From Prionace glauca (Eukaryota; Chordata; Chondrichthyes; Carcharhiniformes; Carcharhinidae): a stretch of 64,000 nucleotides of DNA. Location: assembly GCA_037974335.1 (NCBI GenBank), contig CM075760.1, positions 39,088,182-39,152,181 of the forward strand, written 5' to 3'. The translations under genes and the position numbers were made by a program. The stretch's first letter is position 1. Each line of letters opens with the position of its first letter. The notes beneath the pieces are model-generated. The model was not told where the DNA came from. It ran no database searches and saw nothing but the letters and a program-made list of their open reading frames with translations. Below, one piece after another: positions 11,905-21,815 of the stretch.

Positions 11905-12225
11905 TTTGTGCTGGTACAGTGGATAGTGTTGTTGCCTCATAGCACTAGGCTCCCTGGTTCAATTTCAGGCTTGGCTACTGTCTGTGCAGAGTCTATTCAT
12001 TCTCACTGTGTCTGCTTGGGTTTCCTCCAGGTGCTCCGGTTTCCCCCAAAAATCTGAAAGTTGCGTTGGTTTGATGCATTGGCCGTGCTAAATTCTACTT
12101 CAGTGTACCTAAACAGGAGACAGAGTGAGGCCACTCGGGGATTTTTATCGCAACTTCACTACAATGTTAATGTTTGCATACTTGTGGCATTGATGAATAA
12201 ATTTCAATATGAAATATGTTCTCTC
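11905..12225 (+). mobile_element. tRNA-derived SINE, family A, plus strand, in the gene 1 intron
   Basis: A nearly full-length copy: tRNA-like head (GTTGCCTCATAGCACTAGG and a TTCAATTTCAGGC B box), the conserved core around TGGGTTTCCTCCAGGTGC at about 12017, and a 3' part with CTAAATTCTACTTCAGTGT and ACTTCACTACAATGTTAATG. Moderately decayed. Confidence 0.85.
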
Positions 12226-12690
12226 TTGATATCCTGCTGTGCATACATGATTAATAAAATGGATTCTGTGGCCTGGTGACTGGGTGGGCAATTGGCAATG
12301 AACTGGTGTTACATGTAGATGGTAAAAATGATTCTGCCTTAATCTTTTTCTCATGAAGGATTAGTATTAGGTTAAATGTCTGTGGATAGTCACAGCACAC
12401 AGAAGATACCCTAGCCCACAGGCCTTGAGATAATGTCAGCGGCGGCTGAAAGAATTTATAACTGTATATAGGGACTCAACAGAAACAACAACAGCAGCAA
12501 ACCCAGTACAGTAAATGACAAGAAAATCAACACAGTTAAACAGCCTTTCCAGAATTAGGAATTGGACACAGGGGGCGGGCCTTTACAGCCTCACTTTTCC
12601 CAAAACTGCAAAATCCTTCCCATGCTCCGACCCTTGCCTGCTCCGATTCCACTGGCAGTCGGACTGGCACAATTTCAGACAGGTTCTTAC

Positions 12691-12892
12691 CCGGAACGCC
12701 AACAATCGCCAAGATGGGATAGTAAACGTACTGAATCGCCTTCAGTAGACATTCAATCCGATAAGCTGATGGTATCCTCCAATCATCTGAGGTAAACATA
12801 GAAATCCAATAGAATAAACTTTTGTCCATGGCTGGAAGCTTCCAATCCATTGTTCCCAGATTCTGATCCATTGTTGGAACGTTCTGGGTCAT
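12691..12892 (-). CDS. GPR139-like: GPR139-like class A GPCR, gene 1, exon 1 (N-terminus and first half of TM1)
   Basis: The minus-strand frame ends QYVYYPILAIVGVP plus one base, then a GTAAG donor at 12690-12686. This has the same phase and place as exon 1 of genes 2 and 3, where ...AVP or ...IAVP precedes the donor, and it joins in frame to the exon 2 acceptor at 10685. Where translation starts is unsure. In-frame ATGs lie at 12997, 12892, 12871, 12850, 12829 and 12799; I give 12892, the first ATG of the repeat block. Positions 12904-12821 encode four tandem heptads such as NLGTMDW and KLPAMDK, made by a 21-bp minisatellite, so the extracellular N-terminus is longer than the short one in genes 2 and 3. 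With this start the receptor would be about 366 residues; with the 12799 start, about 335. The frame further upstream runs into simple GA-rich sequence (RERGRERR), more likely 5'UTR. Confidence 0.7.
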
Positions 12893-12904
12893 TGCTCCCA
12901 GATT
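12821..12904 (-). repeat. 21-bp minisatellite coding for N-terminal heptads of gene 1
   Basis: Four head-to-tail 21-bp units on the minus strand. Each translates to a heptad of the form [NK]-[LV]-[GP]-[AT]-M-[DT]-[QWK]. Every unit contributes an in-frame ATG, which is why the start codon cannot be chosen from sequence alone. Confidence 0.8.
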
Positions 12905-13204
12905 CTGATCTCTCCTCTCCCTCCCTCTCTCTCTACAGCCTCTTAGATCTGCTAGTATTAGAGTTGTCGCTCCCGTTAACTCAATGGGACAACACATTGA
13001 ACGGAATCCCTTATTATTAGAAGAGGGAAATCCCTCCAGGCACACTAATCAGGTCCATGGAGACTCACATCAATTACAGTCACTAAACAAACAGCTTCAC
13101 GTCACCCTGTTCAATCCAACACTTTTTACACGCAAAGAATTTACAGCCTAGCTGGGGTGTTGAGGTTCAGGGAAGTATGGGAAGTTGGAAATAGTGGAGA
13201 GTTA
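12893..13204. other. Likely 5' flank of gene 1; no other gene
   Basis: Holds a CT-rich run (12904-12945, purine-rich on the gene strand) and a TGTAAAAAG on the minus strand at 13130-13122 that could serve as a weak TATA-like element. No other feature recognised. Confidence 0.35.
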
Positions 13205-13290
13205 GACATGACAGTGCAGAAAGAGGCCATATGGCCCATTGAGTCTGCACCGAGTCTCCGACAGACCATCCTACCCGGATTGCAATGATC
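13205..13290 (-). mobile_element. 3'-end fragment of a SINE/LINE, minus strand
   Basis: AGTGCAGAAAGAGGCCATAT followed by GAGTCTGCACCGAGTCTCC is the reverse complement of the shared 3' end found on family A SINEs and CR1-like LINEs here. About 85 bp remain. Confidence 0.65.
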
Positions 13291-13556
13291 ATGGCACATG
13301 GTTTCTTTTAAGATCAATGTTAATGTTTAAATGTGGAGACCTGAACGCACTTTTCAATGCTCAAATATTGTTGGTTTCGACATATTTTACTTCAAACCTG
13401 AACATAAACCTGTTTGTTATATATCAGGATATGCCTCTAAATATTACTGTAAGGATAATGTCCATCATTGAACGTTTTGCCATTCATCGCCTCCAATAAA
13501 TTCTTGACGTGATTAATTCAGCGCTAAAATCATTCATCTTTTTTTCAGGCTTTAGA

Positions 13557-13945
13557 GTAAGAACAAAGAAAATTACAGGACAGGAACAGGACCGTTCGGC
13601 CCTCTAAGCCTGCACTGACCATGCTGCCACGACTCAACTAAAACCCCTACCCTTCCAGGGACCATATCCCTCTATTCCCATCCTATTCATGCAGTTGTCC
13701 AGACGCCTCTTAAAAGTCGCTATCGTATCCGCTTCCACTACCTCCCCCTGCAGTGGGTTCCAGGCAGCCACCACCCTCTTTGTAAAAAATCTGTATTGTG
13801 CATCTCCTTTAAACCTTGAGCCTCGCACCTTGAACCTGTGCCCCCGAGTAAATGACTCTTCCGCCCTGTGGAAAAAAAAAACTTCTGGCTATCCACTCTG
13901 TCCATCCCTCTCATAATCTTGTAGACTTCGATCAACCACATTGTT
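13557..13945 (-). mobile_element. CR1-clade LINE 3' fragment, minus strand
   Basis: The minus frame 13828-13634 encodes the RT C-terminal block ending FFTKRVVAAWNPLQG-EVVEADTIATFKRRLDN, the conserved end of CR1-type ORF2. The 3' tail (AAAGAAAATTACAGGACAGG side) is at the low-coordinate end. It is 5' truncated, with a frameshift near the A-run at 13869-13878. Confidence 0.8.
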
Positions 13946-14003
13946 TAAAACGAATTTCAGGAACATTATCATTAAATAGCATGATTGCAAAGCATGCCAA
14001 TAT

Positions 14004-14085
14004 CGTAGTGTGGCTGAGCGGTCTAAAGTACTGGGTTAGGCCTCTAGCCTCTGCAGAGGCGTGGATTCAAATCCCACTGTGGCCA
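14004..14085 (+). pseudogene. tRNA-Leu pseudogene (from a Leu-AAG type gene)
   Basis: Follows the tRNA-Leu plan over its whole length: TGGCTGAGCGGTCTAA (D arm and A box), an anticodon arm CTGGG-TTAGGCC-TCTAG, a long variable arm CCTCTGCAGAGG, a T arm GTGGATTCAAATCCCAC and TGTGGCC as the acceptor 3' strand. The acceptor stem no longer pairs well (5' side CGTAGTG), the T stem has an A-C mismatch, and the loop reads AGG where Leu would have AAG. I therefore call it a pseudogene and not a working tRNA. No SINE body follows it. Confidence 0.75.
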
Positions 14086-14263
14086 AAATGGGTTTAAATG
14101 TTCATTCTTACTGCTGTAGTCTAACAGCTCACATTGAAAGCAGGAGTGTGTGTAGTGTTGTTTTCGTCATGTGATTTTTTTCTTTGAAATGTCCGTCATT
14201 TCCTCTATTTCACTTACAGTATCACTTGTGTCTGTCTTTTTGAGCACACACTATTATCAGATA

Positions 14264-15438
14264 ACCTCACAAGAGGTTATTGCAGAAGGTCAGGGGACAT
14301 GGAGTTGGGGGTAGGGTGTTAGCGTGGATACAGGATTGGTTGTCAAATAGGAGGCAGAGAATGGGGGTCAATGGATGCTATTCGGATTGGCGGTTGGTGA
14401 CTAGTGGGGTGCCCCAGGGATCGGTGCTGGGGCCTCAGCTATTTACCATTTATATAGATGATCTGGAGGAGGGAACCGAGTGCAGGGTGTCGAAATTTGC
14501 TGATGACACCAAGATTGGGGGAAAGGCAAATTGTGCGGAGGGTGTGGAGAGTCTGCAGAAGGATCTAGATAGGCTGGGCGAATGGGCCACGAAATGGCAA
14601 ATGGAATTTAATGTTGGCAAGTGTGAGGTGGTCCACTTTGGTAGGAGGAATGGTAGGAAGGACTATTACTTACGGGGCGAAAAACTGCAGCAGGCGACGG
14701 TGCAGAGGGACCTCGGGGTCCTTGTGCATGAGTCGCAAAAACCCAGCTTGCAGGTGCAGCAGGTGGTTAGGAAGGCGAATGGGATGCTGGCCTTCATAGC
14801 GAGGGGGATTGAATATAAAAGTAGGGACGTCTTGCTACAGCTGTATAGGGCATTGGTGAGGCCGCAGCTGGAGTACTGTGTGCAGTTTTGGGCGCCGCAC
14901 CTGCGCAAGGATATTTTGGCCCTGGAGGGAGTGCAGAGGAGGTTTACTCGGCTGATACCGGAGTTGAGGGGATTGAGCTATGAGGAGAGGCTGAATAAAC
15001 TAGGCTTGTACTCGTTAGAGTTTAGAAGAATGAGGGGAGATCTCATTGAGACGTATAAGATGATGAATGGGATGGGTAGGATAGAGGTGGAGAGACTCTT
15101 CCCGCTCAAAAAAGACAGTAGGACTAGGGGGCACAGCCTCAAGATAAAGGGGGGGGGGCGGTTTAGAACAGAGTTGAGGAGGAACTTCTTCACTCAAAGA
15201 GTGGTGAATCTCTGGAATTCTCTGCCCGAGGCTGCCTCGCTAAATATTTTTAAGAAACGGGTTGATGGGTTTTGATAAGAGAAGGGATTAAGGGTTATGG
15301 GGAGAGGACAGGAAGGTGGAGCTGAGTCACGACAGATCAGCCATGATCTTATTGAATGGCGGGGCAGGCTCGAAGGGCCAGATGGCCTACTCTTGCTCCT
15401 ATTTCTTATGTTCTTATGTTCTTGTGTTCTTATTTCAG
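14264..15438 (+). mobile_element. Young CR1-clade LINE, 5' truncated, plus strand
   Basis: Begins inside RT and keeps one long open frame (14280-15275, 331 codons). Visible RT marks are [20 protein letters not shown], then FADDTKIGG (catalytic FADD) and the C-terminal thumb and tail ending LWNSLP and FKKRVDG. The 3'UTR ends in an octamer tail (TTCTTATGTTCTTATG, near 15402-15437), as CR1-clade LINEs do. Compared with its sisters it lacks 12 nt just after LWNSLP (in-frame deletion at about 15227) and one T near 15272, which ends the frame early. Protein identity to the 18532-19793 and 59725-61420 copies is very high, so this is a recent insertion. It cannot move on its own, since the endonuclease and the 5' part of RT are missing. 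Confidence 0.93.
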
Positions 15439-15683
15439 ATGGTGATTAACCTTATTAGTCTGCACCTATAAACCCATTAAATTCTGAGTTGACTGATGTG
15501 CTCGATGTCAAAATCTAACTTTCCTGTCAGTGTGTCAAAAGAAGTTTCTTATTTTACAGAAAGCATTTGAGGGTGAAGTCAGATCAATGATAACATGCCT
15601 TTAACATAGAGGTTCGGATAATGTTGAGCAACAAACAGAAAACAGGCAATTTTCCCTTACCCGACATGAGAAAGTTTAATGAA

Positions 15684-15759
15684 TGTTTCTGCCCGGTTAT
15701 TGAACCGGGGACGTTGCCATGTGTGAAGCTGAACGTGATAACCACTGCACCACAGAAAC
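15684..15759 (-). pseudogene. tRNA-Val pseudogene
   Basis: On the minus strand it matches tRNA-Val closely: a perfect 7-bp acceptor stem (GTTTCTG with CAGAAAC), a D arm with GGTGCAGTGGTTATCACG, a CAC triplet within TTCACAC, and a T arm CCCCGGTTCAATAACCGGG. It is 76 nt instead of the usual 73, the extra bases break the anticodon stem, and the T loop has 8 bases. Both promoter boxes are readable, but the fold is damaged, so I call it a pseudogene, more recent than the Leu one. Confidence 0.8.
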
Positions 15760-16523
15760 AATTTAACAAGCAGTAGAGAGAATTTGTTATCTGCAATGTT
15801 CAACTAGGTTGTGTTGCTGCAGGTTCCGATGGTCAGACTGAGAACCCATGTCACTGAATTCAGGAAGATAACTGTTATTTTCAATCTGATTGTACAACTT
15901 ATCCCCAACATCAACATTTAAAAGCGTTCGTCTCACAAATATCTAAGGGAGCAATGATTTCTGCCCATTCATTAATGCATCATTTTCATCTTTCATCGAA
16001 TAATCTCAATCAATTGTCCTCAGTGATAAAAGCAAATTACTGCGGATGAGAAAAGAGGAAATGCTGCAAAATCTCCCAATGTCTAACAGCAGCTGTAATG
16101 AGTGAAAAGGGAGGACGTTTCGAGTCCAGATGACACTTTATCAAAGCTCATTGTGCAATTGTACTCTGTATTTGTTTCAATATTTAGTATCAACGCATTT
16201 TTTAACACTTATGGCTTCATTATAAAATGAATATTTCTGAAATTGAACATCACTGAGTCGCAAACATAACTGACCTATAGAACCAATCGAATCACCGGAT
16301 AATACAAATCGCAATTTTGAGAATGTCGTCAGCTTTTAAACAAAGCCATCTGCATTTAAATGGTGGTGAATCAAAAAGTATCTGTTCGTGACGCTTGAAC
16401 GTTTTTTATTATGCGTGCCAGATGCAAATGGTCACTAAAACGTGTAACTTTCATTCAATGCGGCAGCAACAGCAAGTGGGTCAAATGTTTTGAGTGAACA
16501 TTTGCAGATGCTGCTATGTTATA
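15760..16523. other. Spacer between tRNA pseudogenes; contains a family C repeat
   Basis: No gene recognised. The only feature is the family C fragment at 16045-16150. Confidence 0.5.
16045..16150 (-). repeat. Interspersed repeat, family C
   Basis: Contains GAAATGCTGCAAAATCTCC, AACAGCAGCTGTAATGAG and GACGTTTCGAGTCCAGATGA. The same wording occurs in reverse complement at 32325-32460 and 59220-59400 (GACTCGAAACG near CTGAGA and TTTCCA). Its class is unknown to me. Confidence 0.6.
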
Positions 16524-16588
16524 GGTTCTCTGGTCTCATGGTGAGCATTCTGAACCCAGCGAACTGAGTTTAAATTTAGGCAGATCCT
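16524..16588 (+). pseudogene. tRNA-Gln pseudogene
   Basis: GGTTCTCTGGTCTCATGGTG and AGCATTCTG, then CCCAGCGAACTGAG, TTTAAATTTAGG and CAGATCCT, follow tRNA-Gln in order, but about six bases are missing from the anticodon arm, removing the anticodon. The T arm is also decayed. A tRNA-Glu origin is a weaker alternative. Confidence 0.6.
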
Positions 16589-16839
16589 TGCTCTTCTTTG
16601 CCATTGTTGAGCTTTCACTTGCCGAAGAACCTTTTGATTAAATTCCTCACAAAGCAGGAATCACGAGGACAATTTGTCAGCCAGTTGAACTTCCATTACA
16701 CTGCACAGTGCTGAACCTCTGGTGGCAGGTGCCCGTATTGGCAATTTTTTTTCATCTTTTCGATATTCTTTAACTCCTCTGTTGAAAGAAAGGAACAGTT
16801 GGTGCCACACAACAACAACCTTTCCACTGGCAATGTGTT

Positions 16840-17025
16840 TGTGTATGTGTGTGTGTTGTGTGTGCATGTGTTTGTGCGTGTATGTGTGCGTGTTTGTGTG
16901 TGTGTGTTTGTGTTTGTGTGTGTGTTTGTGTGTGTTTGTATTTGTGTGTTTGTGTTTGTGTGTGTGTTTGTATTTGTGTGTGTTTGTCTGTCTGTGTGAG
17001 TTTGTGTGTGTTTGTGTGTCTTTTG
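16840..17025 (+). repeat. (GT)n / (TTTGTGTG)n microsatellite
   Basis: An alternating GT tract whose second half is organised as TTTGTGTG-like octamers. Frames through it on both strands (Cys/Val or His/Thr rich) are artefacts. Confidence 0.95.
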
Positions 17026-17659
17026 GGAGAAAGGAGAGTGTCATAAGACAGAGTGCTGTAGCTTCCATTGTTTGACTCTTGTCAATCTGGACTCTCACCA
17101 TCCCACCTCTTGTTTAAATTGGTTCAGATGAGACAGTGAATGGCACCCCTCGGTGGACTCCCGACACAATATATGTTGAGTTCGTAACATATTCTGAAAT
17201 GATTAATCCTCATGTTGTGTTATTTCATCTCAAAGAGAATGACACATCGTTATATCTTATTATTAATTAAAACCGCAACACTTTAACTATGCAAACAGGT
17301 AAAATTCAGTCAGAGAAAACTAATCCACATTGAATTAGAAAAAAAATACCCTGAAGTACGGCAAATCCGTAAGACTACACCTAGTGTACAATGTGCGGTT
17401 TTGATCTCCACATTTAGTAAATAATATATTTGCAGTAGAGTGAATGATCATTCGATCCATGGGATGAGGACGCTGTCCTATCATGAGTGGGTGTGTTCAC
17501 TGAATTTATATTAATAGAACCAAAGAAACTAACAGCACCAGTAAGCCATTTGTCACCCTGATCCCATTCTGCCATTTAATATCATTGTAGATGATTATCT
17601 ACTTCTCGCTAACCCATTGACGCCATTAAAATCTAATGCATTGTTGATGTATTACTTGG
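17026..17659. other. No gene recognised
   Basis: AT-rich sequence without domain, tRNA or repeat signals that I can name. Confidence 0.4.
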
Positions 17660-18060
17660 TTTAATACAAGAACTTAACCTCCACAGCCTCTTTGACTGCG
17701 ATTTCCGTACTTTAGCTACCTTTTTAGTTAGAAGTGTTTCCTCATTTCAATCCTAAATAACCTGGTCAGTTTTCTGAGACTGACACTTGGTCCGTGATTC
17801 TCCTACCAAGAAAATTATCCTCTCTGAATCTAACTCTATCACCTCTTGCTCCCATTGATTTAAATTACCTCATGTTCAAAAGTGACCAGCGTATGAGGCA
17901 ATAAAGATCTTGTCTTCACCAATATATTTTGGTTAAACTTTCTAGATCTCCGTCTGCTCAGATGCTCTATAATTTTTCTACCACTATGTCTTTCGACAAT
18001 GATGCCTTGAACTGTACTCGCAGACTGTGGTTTCTTGACATACATTTGAAAGATACTTCA
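17660..18060 (-). mobile_element. Decayed LINE 3' region, minus strand
   Basis: Reverse-complement wording of the CR1 RT C-terminal region (ATTTCCGTACTTTAG through GTGTTTCCTCATTTC, then TCTCCTACCAAGAAAATTATCC and CACCTCTTGCTCCC), strongly decayed. Confidence 0.5.
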
Positions 18061-18531
18061 CGAAAAAGGAACAATAAACCTATTTTAATTTTCCTACTTG
18101 CCTGGAGCCTCTGGAGAATATATTGCTTCTCATAGATTCATGACCTAGACGCAACTTGTTTCCAAGAAGTTCCTTGGATTGTATCTGGCCAGAGGATTGA
18201 TTCAACTGAGTTGGTATAATCATTTCACAAATGTGATGTTGGTAACAAAATGAAGAATTTCGACTGAAGCTCGCTGGAATTGCAATTCCAGATCAAAAGG
18301 TTATAACTTTTTCTAACTTGTTAGAACATGAAACGAAAATATTCATAATGCACAATTACATCTTGTCTCATAACAATTCTCCTGGCTTCAATGAATCAGA
18401 TTTTATACTTGGACGAATAATTTATTTATTTGCTGAAACCACCATATATTTATCGTAGCATTCTCTTCTCTTGTTATAATTCACTGGATTATGTTCATTA
18501 TTACCAATAAGCATCGTGATTATTTAATAAG
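18061..18531. other. No gene recognised
   Basis: AT-rich spacer before the young LINE. Nothing assigned. Confidence 0.4.
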
Positions 18532-19793
18532 AACATAAGAACATAAGAAATAGGAGCAGGAGTAGGCCATCTGGCCCTTCGAGCCTGCCCCGCCATTCAA
18601 TAAGATCATGGCTGATCTGTCGTGACTCAGCTCCACCTTCCCGTCCTCTCTCCATAACCCTTAATCCCTTCTCTTATCAAAAACCCATCAACCCGTTTCT
18701 TAAAAATATTTAGCGAGGCAGCCTCCACCACTTCAACGGGCAGAGAATTCCAGAGATTCACCACTCTTTGAGTGAAGAAGTTCCTCCTCAACTCTGTTCT
18801 AAACCGCCCCCCCTTTATCTTGAGGCTGGCCCCCTAGTCCTACTGTCTTTTTTGAGCGGGAAGAGTCTCTCCACCTCTATCCTATCCATCCCATTCATCA
18901 TCTTATACGTCTCAATGAGATCTCCCCTCATTCTTCTAAACTCTAACGAGTACAAGCCTAGTTTATTCAGCCTCTCCTCATAGCTCAATCCCCTCAACTC
19001 CGGTATCAGCCGAGTAACCCTCCTCTGCACTCCCTCCAGGGCCAAAATATCCTTGCGCAGGTGCGGCGCCCAAAACTGCACACAGTACTCCAGCTGCGGC
19101 CTCACCAATGCCCTATACAGCTGCAGCAAGACCTCCCTACTTTTATATTCAATCCCCTTCGCTATGAAGGCCAGCATCCCATTCGCCTTCCTGACCACCT
19201 GCTGCACCTGCAAGCTGGGTTTTTGCGACTCATGCACAAGGACCCCGAGGTCCCTCTGCACCGTCGCCTGCTGCAGTTTTTCGCCCCGTAAGTAATAGTC
19301 CTTCCTACCATTCCTCCTACCAAAGTGGACCACCTCACACTTGCCAACATTAAATTCCATTTGCCATTTCCTGGCCCATTCGCCCAGCCTATCTAGATCC
19401 TTCTGCAGACTCTCCACACCCTCCGCACAATTTGCCTTTCCCCCAATCTTGGTGTCATCAGCAAATTTCGACACCCTGCACTCGGTTCCCTCCTTCAGAT
19501 CATCTATATAAATGGTAAATAGCTGAGGCCCCAGCACTGACCCCTGGGGCACCCCATTAGTCACCAACCGCCTATCCGAATAGCATCCATTGACCCCCAC
19601 TCTCTGCCTCCTATTTGACAACCAATCCTCTATCCACGCTAACACCCTACCCCCAACTCCATGTCCCCTGACCTTCTGCAATAACCTCTTGTGAGGTACC
19701 TTGTCAAATGCCTTCTGAAAATCCAGAAAGACCACATCCACCGGCTCTCCTCCATCCACTGCCCTAGACACATCCTCATAGAACTCCAGTAAA
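18532..19793 (-). mobile_element. Young CR1-clade LINE, 5' truncated, minus strand
   Basis: Same family as 14264-15438, in the opposite direction. The long minus-strand frame 19771-18815 (318 codons) runs from [20 protein letters not shown] through [10 protein letters not shown] and FADDTKIGG to the thumb. It breaks near 18830 where one C is missing (TRGPASR instead of TRGHSLK). The octamer tail, as reverse complement CATAAGAACATAAGAA, is at the low end, and the sequence leaves the family at 19793. With the 14264-15438 copy it forms a near-identical inverted pair about 1.2 kb per arm, separated by 3.1 kb. Confidence 0.93.
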
Positions 19794-20074
19794 CGTTCTT
19801 ACCTCACTGCATCATCTATCCTTTCCGTCAGAAAACGTGGTGCTAAGCCTTCAACTTCACATGTTTCCAGCAATGCGGAAAACATATGAAGTGCAGGTAC
19901 GTTTTAAGGAAAAAAAAGTTCATGAATAACGCGAGACTGGACATTGTCAACCATTCATTAATTTATTTCGCAAATATCATGAACGCTTACATTGAAATCA
20001 TACAGTACTTCAGAAGTTGTGTGTGCATTCATAACAATGGAAATCCGACTAATGTCTCTTCAAAGAGGGCTGCT

Positions 20075-20310
20075 ATAACAATTGCACGGTGGTCAGCACT
20101 GCTGCCTTTCAGCGCTAGGGACCCGTGTTCAATTCGGGCCTGGGGTAGCTGCTGGTGAGAAATTTGCATATTCTTCCCATGTCTGCATGGGTTTCCTCTG
20201 GTTTCCTCTCCCAGTCCAAAGATATGTAGATTGAGTTGATTTGTCATGCTGAATTGTTCCATCGCGTCAGGGGGACTGACAGGGTAAATCCCTATTGTTA
20301 CGTTGATAGG
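20075..20310 (+). mobile_element. tRNA-derived SINE, family A, plus strand
   Basis: A tRNA-like head (CGGTGGTCAGCACTGCTGCC, then a TTCAATTCGGGCC B box) and a shortened core (TGCATGGGTTTCCTCTGG). The 3' part is decayed. Confidence 0.8.
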
Positions 20311-21815
20311 TCCTTGTTGGGATTTTTGCTGGTGCAGACATGATGAGTCCAGTGATCTCCATTTGAACTGCAGGGATTCCAAGTTTATTAGTGATTCTCT
20401 ATTCAATGGCATTAATATAGTTGTATCATATATCTGATGCTAAACAGCATCAGCTGCAGACGATCAGGGGAAACAGACACGTAGGGCCAAAACTGCTGGC
20501 AATTCATTCTTCAAGACTGACTTGAATGTGTGTCCTTAATTATTTTTTCAGCGACTGTGTATCAAAATCCTGAAACTTATTTCCAAGCACCATTGTCAGT
20601 GTGCCTACACCATATTGATTACAATTTCCAAGAGGTTGACTGTCTACTAGTTGCTAGGTACTATTCATGATTGGCAGAAACAAATCATAATGGAATTATT
20701 AAATTTTCTCTTTGCCATATAATGATGAAAACACATTTCAAGGAGTGTTATACTGGAAGGCAAGATTATGGAGGCTTTGTACATGTATTTGGGTGTGACT
20801 AATTTAATTAACCTAAATACATTTCGGATAAAATGTATAAATTATCAAAATAACGAGGTGGAAGAAACATATGTTTGAAGTGTAGATGATCAAGCTAAGA
20901 TACCAGAAGAATGCAGAGTTGGATCATTACCTTAGCATCAATGGCTTAAATGGTGTCAGCTTGTTCACAACTACAAATATACACTGTATGCTGGATTCAC
21001 CCATCACTGAGATGCTGGAAATGTTTTTGAGGCTATGCTGCCAATTAGACTTTAATTTCCACGGCCACTTATAATTGAAAGGGACATGACTGCAGAGATT
21101 ATAGTGTTGATCTGTTGAGTAAATTTGCATAGTTCTGTGATTGGCACAGGTGATTTACCATCATAATGTGGTTGTGGTCGTCCCTGTTAGAGCAAGTGGA
21201 CCTGTCAGTGTTGGCTTCATTGGTACAGTAAGTTTGCTTGACAGTAAATTGGAAGATTTAGGTGAGTGGCACAAGGAGATTATCTGTCTGCACATTGGAA
21301 TGGTTGTTCACCTGGGCAAGAGGCTCAGTTGTTAGTAAACCAAATGGTTTTCTCTTTAGTCCAGCAAGGCGACTCGGTAAAACTTGGAATGCTTGTTTGC
21401 CCATTTACAGGATGAACAATTGTTAGTAGGTTGTGATATATTTCTCAGTGACGTCTGAATTCCAAACGCTGTAAAGTTAGTCTAATAGTCATTGAAGCGC
21501 AGGAATATCATTCGTCATTAAAGTGGGATTTTTGGATCCCTGACACCGACAGGATTACCTGTCAACAAATTGTGATGTATATGTGTCTACCAGTGCAAAG
21601 TTATCTGTCAATAAATTGGGATGATTTTGACTTTGGTCTAAGAATGTGTGTTTGTGTGTCTGCACAGGTATAAACTTGCCATAACACAGATAAAAAAAAC
21701 AGACATCGTGCAATCTTTATTCCCCAAGTATTATGCAACTTAGTGTTGTCTATGTAATCCAGAAATTATTTATTATATTTTGTTTTCATTATTAAAACAA
21801 GTTACCGATTATAAT
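20311..21815. other. 3' flank of gene 2; no other gene
   Basis: Nothing recognised beyond short imperfect duplications (for example TACCTGTCAACAAATTG at 21556 and TTATCTGTCAATAAATTG at 21601). On the minus strand two AATAAA signals lie at 21774-21769 and 21721-21716, about 42 and 95 nt beyond the stop of gene 2; either could serve as its poly(A) signal. Confidence 0.45.

Noticed and set aside
15684-15759. A working tRNA-Val
   Set aside because: Three extra bases break the anticodon stem and the T loop is oversized, so I call it a pseudogene despite the perfect acceptor stem.
18768-19295. Plus-strand frames of 71-80 codons opposite the LINE
   Set aside because: Antisense shadows of the RT frame; they recur identically wherever the LINE occurs (14666-15197, 59975-60499).
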